Of a stretch of 64,000 bases of DNA, positions 1-10,312 are shown in pieces; within the stretch, counting starts at the first letter, position 1; each line of letters opens with the position of its first letter. The notes below the pieces were generated by a model. The model saw nothing but the letters and a program-made list of their open reading frames with translations, searched no databases and had not been told where the DNA came from. The position numbers were made by a program, and so were the translations under genes. Source of the stretch: Parabacteroides chongii (GTDB lineage Bacteria > Bacteroidota > Bacteroidia > Bacteroidales > Tannerellaceae); assembly GCF_029581355.1 (NCBI RefSeq), contig NZ_CP120849.1, positions 4,186,501-4,250,500 of the forward strand, given 5' to 3'.

Positions 1-1857
1 GAAGACTGCTCTTTGTGTCTTGAACGGAATCCTTTTTTAGTACAGGCATATTATGCCCGCGGTATTGCTCGCCAGAGTCAGGAGAAATATGCAGACGCGA
101 TTGCAGATTATGACAAGGGGCTGGAGTTTAAGCCAGAAGACCGGCAGATGCTTGTCAATAAAGCCGTAGCCAATATCCAGCGGAAAGACTATGACGATGC
201 GGAAAAGACATTCGATGTGCTGATGAAAGCACATCCTAAATATTCTATGAATTACTTGACTCGTGGTGCGATGTACAGCGAGAAGGGTGACACCGTGAAA
301 GCACTTGCCGATTACAATAAGGCGATTGAAATGGATCCTTATTATGCTCCGTCATACGGGAACCGTGCTATTTTGCTTTATCAGACTAATGATCTGGACG
401 GTGCACTGGCCGATTTGAATGAAGCAATCCGTTTGAATACGCGTGAAAGCGGTTATTATATAAACCGTGGTTTGGTACGCTACCAGAAGAACGATCTTCG
501 TGGGGCGATGGACGATTACGACCAGGTAATCAGTATGGATAAAAACAATCTGATAGCCCGTTTCAACCGTGGATTGCTCCGTTACCAGGTAGGTGACAAC
601 AACCGTGCCATCGAAGATTTCGATGTGGTTCTTCAGTTGGAACCGGATAACTACATGGCCTATTATAACCGTGCTCTTCTGCGTTTTGAAACAGGTGATT
701 ACCGGGGAGCTGTAAGTGATTTCGATGCCGTTTTGGGACAATATCCAAACTTTACTCCGGGGTATTATAGCCGTTCGGAGGCAAAGCGTAAGATGAACGA
801 TCAGGTAGGTGCCGACCGTGATTACTGGACTGCCATCGAAATGGAGAACAATGCCAAGAAAGGATCTTCCGGTCAGTCGGGTAACGCTATGGCATCCAAC
901 AACACTGATGAAAATACACGTGAGAAATCAGATAAAAATATCAGTAAGTTTAACCGTCTGGTAGTATACGACAAGGATGAAGAACGCAGGAACAAATATC
1001 AAAGCGATGTCCGTGGACGTGTGCAGGATCGTAATGTACGTGTAGACCTTGAACCCCAGTTTGTCCTGACTTATTATGAGAAGATAGACCCGGTCAAGAA
1101 ACTAGTCTATTACGATAAGATGATCGAGGAATATAACGCCCGTATGGTTCTCTCCCGTAAGTTGCGCATCACGAATGAAGAAGCAGCTCTTACCGAAGAT
1201 CAGATATCCGTGCATTTCTCATCTATCAATGATTATTCATCCAAGATAGAAGCTCAGCCGAACAATGCGGATGCATGGTTTGGACGTGCGGTCGATTATA
1301 TGTTGGTACAGGACTTTTCCGAAGCTATTAAGGATTTCAACAAGGTAGTGGAACTTGATCCGACCTACACCATGGCTTATTTTAATCGTGCGGTAGTACG
1401 CTACAAGCAGTTGGTTTATAATATGTCGCAGGCGACTACTACCGATGATCTGGCTATGTCGATGGGTAGCATGAACTTCAAGATGGGACAGAGTGCTGCA
1501 CCGAAATCTCCTGTATCCGATCCGACCTCTGCCGAGGTAAAAGATAAGAAGAGAGCTTACGAGCATGAAATGATTACACGCGATTACGATATGGTTATTC
1601 GTCTGAATCCGGGTTTTGTATACGCCTATTTCAACCGTGGAAACCTGCGTTGTGTACAGCGTGATTTCCGGGCTGCCATACAGGATTATGACGAGGCTAT
1701 CAAGCGTGATCCCGATTTCGCGGAAGCCTATTTCAACCGCGGACTGGCCCGCTTGTCTTTGGGAGATGCCAACCAAGGTATTGCCGACTTGAGTAAAGCC
1801 GGTGAGCTGGGCATTATTAATGCCTATAGTATCATCAAACGTATGACAAGCAATTGA
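1..1857 (+). CDS. Tetratricopeptide repeat (TPR) protein, 5' end outside the window
   Basis: The frame is open to base 1, so the true start lies upstream and only the C-terminal part (about 618 residues) is visible. It is built of 34-residue TPR units, with repeated patterns such as AYYNRALLRFETGDYRGAVSDFD and close variants of xxxYNRGxxxxxxGDxxxAIxDxxxxIxxDP. There are about seven repeats before residue 290, a charged low-complexity linker (roughly 290-410), then three or four more repeats to the end. TPR arrays are protein-protein scaffolds; no catalytic motif is visible. It ends 156 bp before thrS and is closed by its own hairpin terminator, so it is not co-transcribed with thrS. Function of this protein is not known to me. 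Confidence 0.85.
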   Translation, partial: EDCSLCLERNPFLVQAYYARGIARQSQEKYADAIADYDKGLEFKPEDRQMLVNKAVANIQRKDYDDAEKTFDVLMKAHPKYSMNYLTRGAMYSEKGDTVKALADYNKAIEMDPYYAPSYGNRAILLYQTNDLDGALADLNEAIRLNTRESGYYINRGLVRYQKNDLRGAMDDYDQVISMDKNNLIARFNRGLLRYQVGDNNRAIEDFDVVLQLEPDNYMAYYNRALLRFETGDYRGAVSDFDAVLGQYPNFTPGYYSRSEAKRKMNDQVGADRDYWTAIEMENNAKKGSSGQSGNAMASNNTDENTREKSDKNISKFNRLVVYDKDEERRNKYQSDVRGRVQDRNVRVDLEPQFVLTYYEKIDPVKKLVYYDKMIEEYNARMVLSRKLRITNEEAALTEDQISVHFSSINDYSSKIEAQPNNADAWFGRAVDYMLVQDFSEAIKDFNKVVELDPTYTMAYFNRAVVRYKQLVYNMSQATTTDDLAMSMGSMNFKMGQSAAPKSPVSDPTSAEVKDKKRAYEHEMITRDYDMVIRLNPGFVYAYFNRGNLRCVQRDFRAAIQDYDEAIKRDPDFAEAYFNRGLARLSLGDANQGIADLSKAGELGIINAYSIIKRMTSN

Positions 1858-1879
1858 TATAAATCAGATTTTTAGAATC

Positions 1880-1916
1880 AAAACAGGTATGTTTTCCAAC
1901 AAAACATGCCTGTTTT
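1880..1916 (+). terminator. Hairpin terminator after the TPR gene
   Basis: A 16-bp stem (1880-1895 with 1901-1916, one G-T wobble) closes a 5-nt loop. The stem ends are A/T tracts, so it can work in both directions. It separates the TPR gene from thrS. Confidence 0.75.
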
Positions 1917-1971
1917 GGGTTTAAAGCATATATCTTTTAGGTTAAAAATATCATTTTACGAAAAAGAATGC

Positions 1972-1979
1972 TAAATTTG
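1972..1979 (+). promoter_or_regulatory. Promoter -7 element for thrS-infC-rpmI-rplT
   Basis: TAAATTTG matches the Bacteroidetes -7 consensus TAnnTTTG, 35 bp upstream of the thrS start. I see no clean TTTG -33 box at the expected distance, so the call rests on the -7 box and position. Confidence 0.5.
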
Positions 1980-2013
1980 CATCCTAATTATAAAGAATTA
2001 TAGAGAACAGATT

Positions 2014-3969
2014 ATGATAAAGATTACATTTCCGGATAATTCCGTAAGAGAATACGCTGAAGGAACTACTGCCATGCAGATCGCAGAAAGTATCAGTTCC
2101 CGTTTAGCTCAGGAAGTTTTGGCCGCAAGTGTGAACGGAGAAACATGGGACCTGTCTCGTCCTATTATGCAGGATTCATCAGTGAAACTGCTGAAGTGGG
2201 ATGACGAAGAAGGTAAGCATGCATTCTGGCACTCAAGTGCCCACCTGATGGCAGAGGCCCTGCAGGAACTTTATCCAGGTATCAAGTTCGGTATCGGTCC
2301 GGCTATCGAAAATGGATTCTACTATGACGTAGATCCGGGTGAAGCTACAATCAAAGAAGGCGACTTTGCTGCTATTGAAGCAAAAATGCTTGAACTGGTA
2401 GCCAGAAAAGAAGAAATCAAACGTCAGGATATTTCCAAGGCTGATGCCCTGAAAATGTTCGGTGACAGAGGTGAAGAATATAAAACTGAGTTGATCAGTG
2501 AATTGGAAGATGGTAAGATTACCACTTATACACAGGGCTCTTTTACCGATCTGTGCCGTGGTCCTCACTTGCCTAACACATCCTATCTGAAAGCTGTTAA
2601 GATTCTGAGCGTAGCCGGTGCTTACTGGCGTGGCGATGAAAAACGTAAACAGCTGGTTCGTTTGTATGGTATCACTTTCCCGAAAAAGAAAATGCTGGAT
2701 GAATACCTGGCATTGATGGAAGAAGCTAAAAAACGTGACCACCGTAAGATCGGTAAAGAATTGGAATTGTTTACATTCTCTACTGCAGTAGGAGCAGGTC
2801 TGCCTTTATGGTTGCCTCGCGGTACTCAGTTGCGTCTGAAATTGGAAGATTTCCTGAAACGTATCCAGAAGAAATACGGTTATCAGCAGGTGATGACTCC
2901 GCACATCGGAGGAAAACAGTTGTATGTAACTTCCGGTCACTATGCAAAATACGGTAAGGATTCATTCCAGCCGATCCATACTCCGCAGGAAGGCGAAGAA
3001 TTTCTGTTGAAACCGATGAACTGTCCTCACCACTGTGAGATCTTCAAGTCGTTCCCGCGTTCATACAAAGACCTGCCTTTGCGTTTTGCTGAGTTCGGAA
3101 CAGTATATCGTTACGAACAGAGCGGTGAGTTGCACGGTTTGACAAGGGTTCGTGGTTTTACCCAGGATGATGCTCACCTGTTCTGTCGTCCGGATCAGTT
3201 GAAAGACGAATTCCTGAAGGTAATGGATATTATCTTTATCATCTTTAAGGCGTTGGATTTCGAAAACTTCGAAGCACAGATTTCCTTGCGTGATAAAGTA
3301 AACAGAGATAAATATATCGGTTCGGAAGAAAACTGGGAAAAAGCAGAAACAGCGATCATTGAAGCTTGTCAGGAAAAAGGCCTGAAGGCGAAGATCGAAT
3401 ATGGTGAAGCAGCTTTCTATGGTCCGAAGCTCGACTTTATGGTGAAAGATGCGATCGGTCGCCGTTGGCAGCTGGGAACTATCCAGGTAGACTATAACCT
3501 GCCGGAACGTTTCGAACTGGAATATACGGGCGAAGACAACAAAAAGCATCGTCCTGTAATGATCCATCGTGCACCATTCGGTTCAATGGAACGTTTCGTA
3601 GCTGTATTGATCGAACATACAGGCGGTAAGTTCCCGCTGTGGCTGACTCCGGATCAGGTATGTATTATGCCTATCAGTGAAAAATTCAATGAGTATGCCT
3701 GGGATATCGCCCGTCAATTGGAAGAACAGGATATTCGTGTGCTGGTAGACGACAGAAACGAGAAAATTGGTCGTAAAATTCGTGATAACGAGTTGAAACG
3801 CATTCCTTATATGCTCATCGTCGGAGAAAAAGAAGCAGAAAATAATGAAGTTTCTGTAAGAAAACAGGGCGAAGGTGATAAAGGTTCGATGAAAATTGCT
3901 ACCTTTGCAGCGCTTTTGAACGATGAAGTAGAGGACATGATGAATCGTTGGCAAAAAAGTAATAAATAA
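2014..3969 (+). CDS. thrS: Threonine--tRNA ligase
   Basis: Charges tRNA-Thr with threonine in the cytoplasm. The 651 residues match the full bacterial length. A TGS domain occupies about residues 1-62. The editing domain has the HxxxH pair (H73, H77) in HSSAHLMAE and a later CRGPH motif. The class II catalytic core follows, with MNCPHH (C337, a zinc ligand in this family) and [12 protein letters not shown]. The anticodon-binding domain lies at about 545-640. The ATG at 2014 lies 35 bp after a -7 promoter box. infC follows after 33 bp, the conserved thrS-infC-rpmI-rplT order, so the four genes probably form one operon. Confidence 0.98.
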   Translation: MIKITFPDNSVREYAEGTTAMQIAESISSRLAQEVLAASVNGETWDLSRPIMQDSSVKLLKWDDEEGKHAFWHSSAHLMAEALQELYPGIKFGIGPAIENGFYYDVDPGEATIKEGDFAAIEAKMLELVARKEEIKRQDISKADALKMFGDRGEEYKTELISELEDGKITTYTQGSFTDLCRGPHLPNTSYLKAVKILSVAGAYWRGDEKRKQLVRLYGITFPKKKMLDEYLALMEEAKKRDHRKIGKELELFTFSTAVGAGLPLWLPRGTQLRLKLEDFLKRIQKKYGYQQVMTPHIGGKQLYVTSGHYAKYGKDSFQPIHTPQEGEEFLLKPMNCPHHCEIFKSFPRSYKDLPLRFAEFGTVYRYEQSGELHGLTRVRGFTQDDAHLFCRPDQLKDEFLKVMDIIFIIFKALDFENFEAQISLRDKVNRDKYIGSEENWEKAETAIIEACQEKGLKAKIEYGEAAFYGPKLDFMVKDAIGRRWQLGTIQVDYNLPERFELEYTGEDNKKHRPVMIHRAPFGSMERFVAVLIEHTGGKFPLWLTPDQVCIMPISEKFNEYAWDIARQLEEQDIRVLVDDRNEKIGRKIRDNELKRIPYMLIVGEKEAENNEVSVRKQGEGDKGSMKIATFAALLNDEVEDMMNRWQKSNK

Positions 3970-4002
3970 ATAACTAATAACGAGGAGAATAAATCTTTTT
4001 GA

Positions 4003-4644
4003 ATGAAGAATGACAATCTGAAAGAACAGTATAGAATCAACGAACGTATTCGTGTTCGTGAAGTTCGTCTAGTAGGTGACAATGTAGAACAGGGCGTATA
4101 CCCGACATCGCAGGCTTTAAAAATAGCTGAAGATTTGGGACTGGACCTGGTTGAGATTTCACCCAATGCTGCGCCCCCCGTTTGTAGAGTAACCGATTAC
4201 CAGAAATTCCTCTATCAGCAGAAGAAAAGACAGAAAGAGCAGAAAGCGAAGTCAGTTAAGGTTGTAGTGAAGGAGATTCGTTTCGGACCTCAGACTGACG
4301 ATCATGATTATAACTTTAAACTGAAGCATGCCAAAGGATTTTTGGAAGAAGGTTCTAAGGTGAAAGCCTATGTGTTCTTTAAAGGACGCTCGATCCTTTT
4401 CAAGGAGCAGGGGGAAGTATTGTTACTTCGTTTTGCCAATGATTTGGAAGACTACGGTAAAGTAGAACAATTGCCGGTATTGGAAGGTAAACGCATGATC
4501 ATCATGCTGACACCGAAAAAGGCCGGAGCTCCTGCTGCCGCTCCGAAACCAGCAGCTTCCGGTGAGCCTGCAAAGCCTGTGGTTAAGAAAGTTATAACTT
4601 TGAAGCCGAGAAATGAATCCGGCGCAGAAGGAAACAAAGAATAA
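4003..4644 (+). CDS. infC: Translation initiation factor IF-3
   Basis: IF-3 binds the 30S subunit, keeps 50S off and proofreads the initiator tRNA. The N-domain (about 1-80) is followed by the lysine-rich linker and the C-domain (about 85-175) with [18 protein letters not shown]. The last 38 residues are an Ala/Pro/Lys-rich tail that the E. coli protein lacks and that is common in Bacteroidetes. The ATG at 4003 is preceded by a purine-rich GAGGAG at 3982-3987, and a stop codon lies immediately in frame upstream, so the start is an ordinary ATG rather than the AUU used by enterobacteria. Confidence 0.96.
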   Translation: MKNDNLKEQYRINERIRVREVRLVGDNVEQGVYPTSQALKIAEDLGLDLVEISPNAAPPVCRVTDYQKFLYQQKKRQKEQKAKSVKVVVKEIRFGPQTDDHDYNFKLKHAKGFLEEGSKVKAYVFFKGRSILFKEQGEVLLLRFANDLEDYGKVEQLPVLEGKRMIIMLTPKKAGAPAAAPKPAASGEPAKPVVKKVITLKPRNESGAEGNKE

Positions 4645-4697
4645 AAAAACCGCCCGTTAGAGGGTGTCAAGTTTAATAATTAAAACAAAATTGGAAA

Positions 4698-4895
4698 ATG
4701 CCTAAGATGAAGACTAATTCCGGTGCCAAAAAGAGGTTCGCCCTTACCGGAACAGGAAAGATCAAAAGAAAACACGCTTTTAAAAGTCATATTTTGACTA
4801 AGAAGACTAAAAAAGCTAAGAGAAACCTTACTCACACTGGCCTTGTTGCTTCTGTAGATGTAAACACTGTTAAGCTAATGCTTGGCATGAAGTAA
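4698..4895 (+). CDS. rpmI: 50S ribosomal protein L35
   Basis: A 65-residue, very basic protein with the L35 signature: [14 protein letters not shown] at the start, then [20 protein letters not shown]. It binds 23S rRNA in the large subunit. It lies 53 bp after infC and 105 bp before rplT in the standard order. In other bacteria L20 represses this operon by binding the mRNA ahead of rpmI; I could not identify such a structure here with confidence. Confidence 0.97.
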   Translation: MPKMKTNSGAKKRFALTGTGKIKRKHAFKSHILTKKTKKAKRNLTHTGLVASVDVNTVKLMLGMK

Positions 4896-5000
4896 TCTTC
4901 TTAAATTAAGCGAGTTTTACAAAGATTTTTATTAACCGAATGTATTTAGCAAGTAAGATCATCTAAAGGATGACGCTAACATTCAAAACAGATTAGAATT

Positions 5001-5345
5001 ATGCCTAGATCAGTAAATCATGTTGCTTCAAGAGCAAAAAGAAAACGGATTTTAAAACTTACCAGAGGTTATTATGGTGCACGTAAGAATGTGTGGACCG
5101 TAGCTAAAAATACCTGGGAAAAAGGTTTGACTTATGCATTCCGTGACCGTCGTAACAAGAAACGTAACTTCCGCGCATTGTGGATCCAGCGTATCAATGC
5201 TGCCGCTCGTCTGGAAGGTATGTCTTACTCACGTTTGATGGGCGCTTTGCATGCTGCAGGTATCGAGATCAACCGTAAAGTGTTGGCAGACCTGGCTGTA
5301 AACCATCCGGAAGCTTTCAAAGCAATCGTAGCGAAAGTAAAGTAA
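5001..5345 (+). CDS. rplT: 50S ribosomal protein L20
   Basis: A 114-residue protein with the L20 signature [19 protein letters not shown], the [15 protein letters not shown] region and [18 protein letters not shown]. It is an early assembly protein that binds 23S rRNA. Last gene of the thrS operon; a strong intrinsic terminator begins 25 bp after its stop. Confidence 0.97.
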   Translation: MPRSVNHVASRAKRKRILKLTRGYYGARKNVWTVAKNTWEKGLTYAFRDRRNKKRNFRALWIQRINAAARLEGMSYSRLMGALHAAGIEINRKVLADLAVNHPEAFKAIVAKVK

Positions 5346-5370
5346 ATTGATATATAAATGTCAATAGGAG

Positions 5371-5399
5371 AAGGGTCCCGATATCGGGACCCTTTTTTT
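5371..5399 (+). terminator. Intrinsic terminator of the thrS-rplT operon
   Basis: A perfect palindrome with arms of 12 bp (5371-5394; AAGGGTCCCGAT and its complement) is followed by a run of T, the textbook form of a Rho-independent terminator. Confidence 0.92.
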
Positions 5400-5484
5400 G
5401 TTAGCTTTTTACAATTCATACCTTCTGAAACACTGACACTTCACTTTTTTATTCATTATTTAAGGGGAAAATATTGACATTTTG

Positions 5485-5516
5485 TTTGGAAGATTCAAAG
5501 GCTTTACATATCTTTG
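5485..5516 (+). promoter_or_regulatory. Promoter of the 6S-like RNA
   Basis: TTTG at 5485-5488, 20 nt, then TATCTTTG at 5509-5516: a full match to the Bacteroidetes housekeeping promoter (TTTG, about 19-21 nt, TAnnTTTG). Transcription would begin near 5521-5524. Confidence 0.8.
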
Positions 5517-5520
5517 TAAT

Positions 5521-5755
5521 AAGAAAAATGAGTTAGCCGCACTTGTTCGATTGGGAAACTCATCAGTTTATTTTAATTCCGAGACATAGCTCTTGTCGCC
5601 AATGGCGGGCCGCACCCTTCGGGGCATGCATCGCACAGCGGATTACAAAGGTGGCAAAGCACTCAAATCCTGTCATACGGAGTTTGTTCATATCTACGGT
5701 GCGGCTTTCTTCTCATATAAAGGGAAAATCTCTTACAGGATTTTCCCTTTTTTTT
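5521..5755 (+). ncRNA. ssrS: Bacteroidales-1 RNA (6S RNA-like)
   Basis: A free-standing transcript unit of about 235 nt with its own consensus promoter and its own terminator, directly downstream of rplT, the known location of the Bacteroidales-1 motif, which has been proposed to be the 6S RNA of this order. The two ends pair: ATGAG 5528-5532 with CTCAT 5712-5716, then AGCCGCAC 5535-5542 with GTGCGGCT 5699-5706. Further in, TTGTCGCC near 5593 pairs with GGTGGCAA near 5650 using wobbles, and a small CCCTTCGGGG hairpin lies near the apex. This long, interrupted duplex is what a 6S RNA needs to mimic an open promoter and hold RNA polymerase. Short reading frames here overlap the helices and have no support as genes. 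The family assignment is from position and structure, not a model search. Confidence 0.8.
5720..5755 (+). terminator. Terminator of the 6S-like RNA
   Basis: An 11-bp stem (5720-5730 with 5739-5749) and an 8-nt loop, then a run of nine T. Confidence 0.9.
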
Positions 5756-5798
5756 GTATATTTACCGCACCAAGAATAAATACACAAAAAAATAAAGT

Positions 5799-7976
5799 AT
5801 GATGTTATTGCCAAAACAATCGCGCATGACGATGGCGGGTCTTACCATTGCATGTTCTTTGTTCCTTGCGGCTTGCGCTCCGAAGGAAACAGTGCAGTTG
5901 AATGTAATCCCTTTGCCGGCACAGCTTGCTGCGTCAGGTGGTTTTTTCAAAGTTGACAGTGCAGCAGTCTTCTCTGCGGAAAAACCTGCAAATGTTCATT
6001 TTACCGTGGACCAATCCATAGGCGGAAATCTGGAAGGATACCAGCTTACAGTATCTGACAAAGGTATCGACCTGAAAGCGGCTACCGAAACAGGACTCTT
6101 TTACGGAGAACAAACTCTCCGCCAGTTATTTACCCCCCAGGGCATTCCTTATGTTTCCATACAGGACGAACCTCGTCTCAAGTATCGCGGATTACATTTG
6201 GACGTATCCCGCCATTTCTTCCCGAAAGAAGAAGTATTCAAGTTGCTGGATGTGATGTCCTTTTACAAGCTCAATAACCTGCATATGCATCTTACGGATG
6301 CCGGTGGCTGGCGTATCCGGATGGATAAATATCCCAGGCTGACGACAGAGACTGCTTTCCGAACGGAATCCGACTGGCGGAAATGGTGGGACGGAAAAGA
6401 CCGTAAATACCTTCCCGAGGGGACTGAGGGAGCTTATGGCGGCTACTATACCAAGGATGATGTACGCGAGATCGTTGCTTACGCAGCCTCTAAACATATA
6501 AATGTAATACCTGAGATCGAATTTCCCGGTCATTCCGAAGAAGTGCTGTTCGCTTATCCGGAGTTAAGCTGTTCCGGTCAACCTTATAAGAATGGCGATT
6601 TTTGTATCGGCAATCCGAAGTCATTTATCTTTATGGAAGATGTGCTGGATGAAGTGATCGAACTTTTCCCCTCCGAATATATCCATGTAGGAGGTGATGA
6701 AGCAGGTAAAGGAGCCTGGAAAACCTGTCCTAAATGCCAGGCTTTGATGAAAAAGAACGGCATGAAGAGTGTGGATGAGCTGCAGAGCTATATGATACAT
6801 AAGGCAGAAGAACATCTGATCTCCAAAGGCCGTAAGCTGATCGGCTGGGACGAGATACTGGAAGGTGGTCTTGCTCCGGAAGCGACCGTTATGTCCTGGC
6901 GGGGTGAAAGCGGTGGAATCAAATCGGCCCGTATGGGACATGATGTCGTGATGACACCGGGTAATTATATGTATTTGGACTTTTATCAGGCTGACCCGAA
7001 AACACAGCCTTATGCTATAGGCGGCTATACTCCGATCAAGAAAGTATATAGCTACAATCCTGTTCCGGTCGATTCGCTGACTGCAGAGGAAAGCCGGCAC
7101 ATTATGGGTGTACAGGCCAACACCTGGACAGAATACATCACCAATGAGAAACATCTGGAATATATGATGTTCCCCCGTGCACTAGCTGTTGCCGAGATAG
7201 GCTGGACTCCCCAGGAGAAACGCGAATGGAATGACTTCAAACCGCGTATGAATGCTCATATTTCGAAATTGCAACAGATGGGTATCAACACCTTTACCCT
7301 TTCTGACGAACTGGAAGTGACCATGTCTGTCGATACGGTCAATAAACAGATCGAAGTATTCCTGGATGCCGAGAAATATCCGGCAGAGATCCGCTATACG
7401 ACAGACGGTACGGTTCCGACTGCTTCTTCTGCTCTTTATGACGGTATGATTTTGGTGAAAGACTCTGCAGATGTCAAGGCTGCTATCTTCCGCAACGGCG
7501 AGTTGCAGGGAACCCCGACAGAAAAGAAAGTCGACTATCACCGCGCGATCAATAAGCCTATACATTATAATAGTAAGTTATATTCCGGTTATATGGCAGG
7601 AGGTATGAATGCCTTGATCGACGGATACCGTGGCGGACTGACTTATCTGGATGGCCGCTGGCAGGGATACTTGAACGACCTCGACTGTGTGATCGATATG
7701 GAGGAAGTGACCGATATCCGCAAAGTATCCGCCCGCTTCATGCAATTGATCGGTCCGGGTGTTTACCAACCGGCAAGTGTCGAGCTGCTGACTTCCGAAG
7801 ACGGAACGAACTTCACTTCCAGGGGAATTATCCCGACAACCATTTCCAACAAGGATTCCGACCTCTCTTTCCAGGAATATACCTTCCTGGGAGACTGGAA
7901 AGCCCGTTACGTCCGCCTGAAAGCCGACGAAGCCAACAAAGGATTTATCTTTGTGGATGAAATCGTTGTCTGGTAA
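5799..7976 (+). CDS. Beta-N-acetylhexosaminidase, GH20 lipoprotein
   Basis: Removes terminal beta-linked GlcNAc or GalNAc from host or dietary glycans at the cell surface or in the periplasm. A lipoprotein signal ends in the lipobox LAAC with C26. The GH20b-like domain (about 35-120) is followed by the TIM-barrel catalytic domain (about 125-490) with HLTDAGGWRIRMDKYP, EIEFPGHSEEVL and the catalytic pair D300-E301 in HVGGDEAGKGAW. A chitobiase C-terminal-like domain (about 515-575) and a discoidin/F5-8C-like carbohydrate-binding region complete the 725 residues. It lies 71 bp ahead of the GH92 gene on the same strand and is likely co-transcribed, which suggests joint attack on N-glycans. No SusC/D pair is present nearby. 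Confidence 0.93.
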   Translation: MMLLPKQSRMTMAGLTIACSLFLAACAPKETVQLNVIPLPAQLAASGGFFKVDSAAVFSAEKPANVHFTVDQSIGGNLEGYQLTVSDKGIDLKAATETGLFYGEQTLRQLFTPQGIPYVSIQDEPRLKYRGLHLDVSRHFFPKEEVFKLLDVMSFYKLNNLHMHLTDAGGWRIRMDKYPRLTTETAFRTESDWRKWWDGKDRKYLPEGTEGAYGGYYTKDDVREIVAYAASKHINVIPEIEFPGHSEEVLFAYPELSCSGQPYKNGDFCIGNPKSFIFMEDVLDEVIELFPSEYIHVGGDEAGKGAWKTCPKCQALMKKNGMKSVDELQSYMIHKAEEHLISKGRKLIGWDEILEGGLAPEATVMSWRGESGGIKSARMGHDVVMTPGNYMYLDFYQADPKTQPYAIGGYTPIKKVYSYNPVPVDSLTAEESRHIMGVQANTWTEYITNEKHLEYMMFPRALAVAEIGWTPQEKREWNDFKPRMNAHISKLQQMGINTFTLSDELEVTMSVDTVNKQIEVFLDAEKYPAEIRYTTDGTVPTASSALYDGMILVKDSADVKAAIFRNGELQGTPTEKKVDYHRAINKPIHYNSKLYSGYMAGGMNALIDGYRGGLTYLDGRWQGYLNDLDCVIDMEEVTDIRKVSARFMQLIGPGVYQPASVELLTSEDGTNFTSRGIIPTTISNKDSDLSFQEYTFLGDWKARYVRLKADEANKGFIFVDEIVVW

Positions 7977-8047
7977 GTTTGTATTCTCATTGGCATATTG
8001 GCACATTTTCAAATTAGCATATTATTAATTAATTAAATAAATCGAGA

Positions 8048-10291
8048 ATGAAGAAGCAAGTAATGAGCCTCCTGCTGTGTGGTAGCCTGATGGCGGCAGC
8101 GCAACAGCCGGTAGATTATGTAAACCCGTTTATCGGGACCAGCAACTACGGGACGACCAATCCCGGAGCTATCTGTCCCCAGGGTATGATGAGTGTCACG
8201 CCGTTCAATGTGATGGGATCGGAGAGTAACCGTTTCGATAAAGACAGCCAGTGGTGGTCCACTCCATACTCTTCCGACAATGATTTCATGACAGGGTTTG
8301 CCCATGTCAATTTGAGCGGTGTCGGTTGTCCTGAACTGGGCAGTCTTCTGCTGATGCCTACAGCAGGCGATCTGAAGGTCGATTACCGTGAGTATGGCAG
8401 TAAGTATAAAGACGAAGTAGCCCATCCGGGTTATTACAGCAATGTCCTGACAAAATATAATATCAAGACAGAAGCGACAGCCACTATGCGTACTGGCCTT
8501 AGCCGTTTCACTTTCCCGAAAGGTCAGGGCAATATCCTCCTGAACCTGGGTGAAGGATTGACCAACGAAACCGGTGCGACTGTCCGTATCGTCAACGAAA
8601 CCGAGATTGAAGGAAGCAAGTTGCTGGGCACTTTCTGCTATAATCCGCAGGCGGTATTCCCGATCTATTTCGTTATGAAAGTCAGCAAAGCCCCCAAGTC
8701 GATGGGATACTGGAAGAAACAGCGTGAGATGAAAGGCGTGGAAGCCGAATGGGATATTTATTCCGGTAAATATAAATTGTATACCAAGTATAATCGTGAC
8801 ATGAGCGGTGATGATATCGGTGTATGGTTTACCTACGATACGGAAGAAAACGAAGTCATCGAAGTGAAGATGGGTGTTTCTTTCGTCAGCATCGAAAATG
8901 CCCGCCTGAACATGAACACGGAACAGCCGGACTTCAACTTCGATAAAGTCAAAGCGGCAGCCAGCAATATGTGGAACAGCGATCTGTCCCGCGTAAAGGT
9001 AGAAGGTGGCTCCAAAGACGATAAAACGATCTTCTATACAGCTTTGTATCACCTGTTGATCCATCCGAACATTATCCAGGACGTAAACGGAGAATATCCG
9101 ATGATGGAAAGTCTGAAAGTAGGTCATACGACAGGCAACCGTTACACGGTGTTCTCCTTGTGGGATACCTACCGTAACGTAAGTACCCTGATGACTCTTC
9201 TTTTCCCCGAACGCCAGCTCGACATTATCCGTACGATGGTCGATATGTATAAGGAAAGCGGATGGCTGCCCAAGTGGGAGCTTTACGGACGTGAGACCCT
9301 CACGATGGAAGGCGATCCTTCTATACCTTATATAGTGGATGCCTGGATGCGCGGTCTTCGTGATTTCGACGTTGAAACTGCTTACGAAGCGATGCGTAAA
9401 GGAGCTACGACTCCGGGTGAGTTCAATCTGCTTCGTCCGGACAATAACGATTATATGAGCAAGGGCTATGTTCCTCTGCGTGAACAATACGACAATTCGG
9501 TATCTCATGCCCTGGAATATTATATCGCCGACTGGAACCTTTCCCAGTTTGCCAAAGCTTTAGGAAAGAAAGAAGATGCCAAACTTTTCTATGACCGTTC
9601 GATGGGATATAAGAACTATTACAGCAAAGAGTTCGGAACCCTTCGTCCGCTTTTGCCTGACGGTACATTCTATTCTCCGTTCAACCCGAAACAGGGAGAG
9701 AACTTCGAACCGAATCCTGGTTTCCATGAAGGAAGTGCCTGGAACTATACATTCTATGTTCCTCACGATATCCCTGGCCTGGTTAAGCTGATGGGTGGTC
9801 AGAAGAAGTTTGTCGATAAACTGCAGATGGTGTTCGACGAAGGCCACTACGATATGGCTAACGAACCGGATATCGCTTATCCTTATCTGTTCAGCTACTT
9901 CAAAGGCGAAGCATGGCGTACCCAGAAAACAGTCCGCGAACTGTTAAACAAGTATTATCACAATGCACCGAATGGTCTTCCCGGCAATGACGATACCGGA
10001 ACAATGTCTACCTGGGCTGTATTCTCCATGATGGGATTCTATCCTGCTTGTCCGGGAGATATGGACTATGTACTAACTTCACCGACCTTCAACAAGGTAA
10101 CCATCGATTTGAATAAGAAATTCTATCCCAAAGGTGAGTTGGTAATCGAATCTATGCACCAGACACCGGAAGACATCTACATCAAAGATGTGACTGCCGA
10201 CGGAAAGAAACTGAAAGGTTACACCATTTCACAGGAAGAGCTGGTAAATGCCGGAACGTTGAAATTTACATTGGAAGATACACATAAATAA
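8048..10291 (+). CDS. Alpha-mannosidase, GH92 family
   Basis: GH92 enzymes are calcium-dependent exo-alpha-mannosidases (1,2-, 1,3-, 1,4- or 1,6-linkages) that trim mannose from N-glycans or yeast mannan. A signal peptide of about 18 residues without a lipobox predicts a periplasmic or secreted enzyme. The N-terminal beta-sandwich starts with VDYVNPFIGTSNYGTTNPG. The (alpha/alpha)6 domain contains LWDTYRN, HEGSAWNYTFYVPHD (region of the family's general acid) and GNDDTGTMSTW (region of the general base). Its 747 residues are typical. It is the second gene of the GH20-GH92 pair and is followed by an intrinsic terminator. The linkage preference cannot be told from sequence alone. Confidence 0.94.
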   Translation: MKKQVMSLLLCGSLMAAAQQPVDYVNPFIGTSNYGTTNPGAICPQGMMSVTPFNVMGSESNRFDKDSQWWSTPYSSDNDFMTGFAHVNLSGVGCPELGSLLLMPTAGDLKVDYREYGSKYKDEVAHPGYYSNVLTKYNIKTEATATMRTGLSRFTFPKGQGNILLNLGEGLTNETGATVRIVNETEIEGSKLLGTFCYNPQAVFPIYFVMKVSKAPKSMGYWKKQREMKGVEAEWDIYSGKYKLYTKYNRDMSGDDIGVWFTYDTEENEVIEVKMGVSFVSIENARLNMNTEQPDFNFDKVKAAASNMWNSDLSRVKVEGGSKDDKTIFYTALYHLLIHPNIIQDVNGEYPMMESLKVGHTTGNRYTVFSLWDTYRNVSTLMTLLFPERQLDIIRTMVDMYKESGWLPKWELYGRETLTMEGDPSIPYIVDAWMRGLRDFDVETAYEAMRKGATTPGEFNLLRPDNNDYMSKGYVPLREQYDNSVSHALEYYIADWNLSQFAKALGKKEDAKLFYDRSMGYKNYYSKEFGTLRPLLPDGTFYSPFNPKQGENFEPNPGFHEGSAWNYTFYVPHDIPGLVKLMGGQKKFVDKLQMVFDEGHYDMANEPDIAYPYLFSYFKGEAWRTQKTVRELLNKYYHNAPNGLPGNDDTGTMSTWAVFSMMGFYPACPGDMDYVLTSPTFNKVTIDLNKKFYPKGELVIESMHQTPEDIYIKDVTADGKKLKGYTISQEELVNAGTLKFTLEDTHK

Positions 10292-10312
10292 AAGATAGCT
10301 ATTTTTTAGAAG

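Noticed and set aside
5543..5802. Two plus-strand open frames downstream of rplT
   Set aside because: They overlap the paired regions of the 6S-like RNA and its terminator; no start-site or protein-family support.
8033..9508. A 491-codon minus-strand open frame
   Set aside because: It lies entirely antisense to the GH92 mannosidase, which has clear motifs; the antisense product has no recognisable features.
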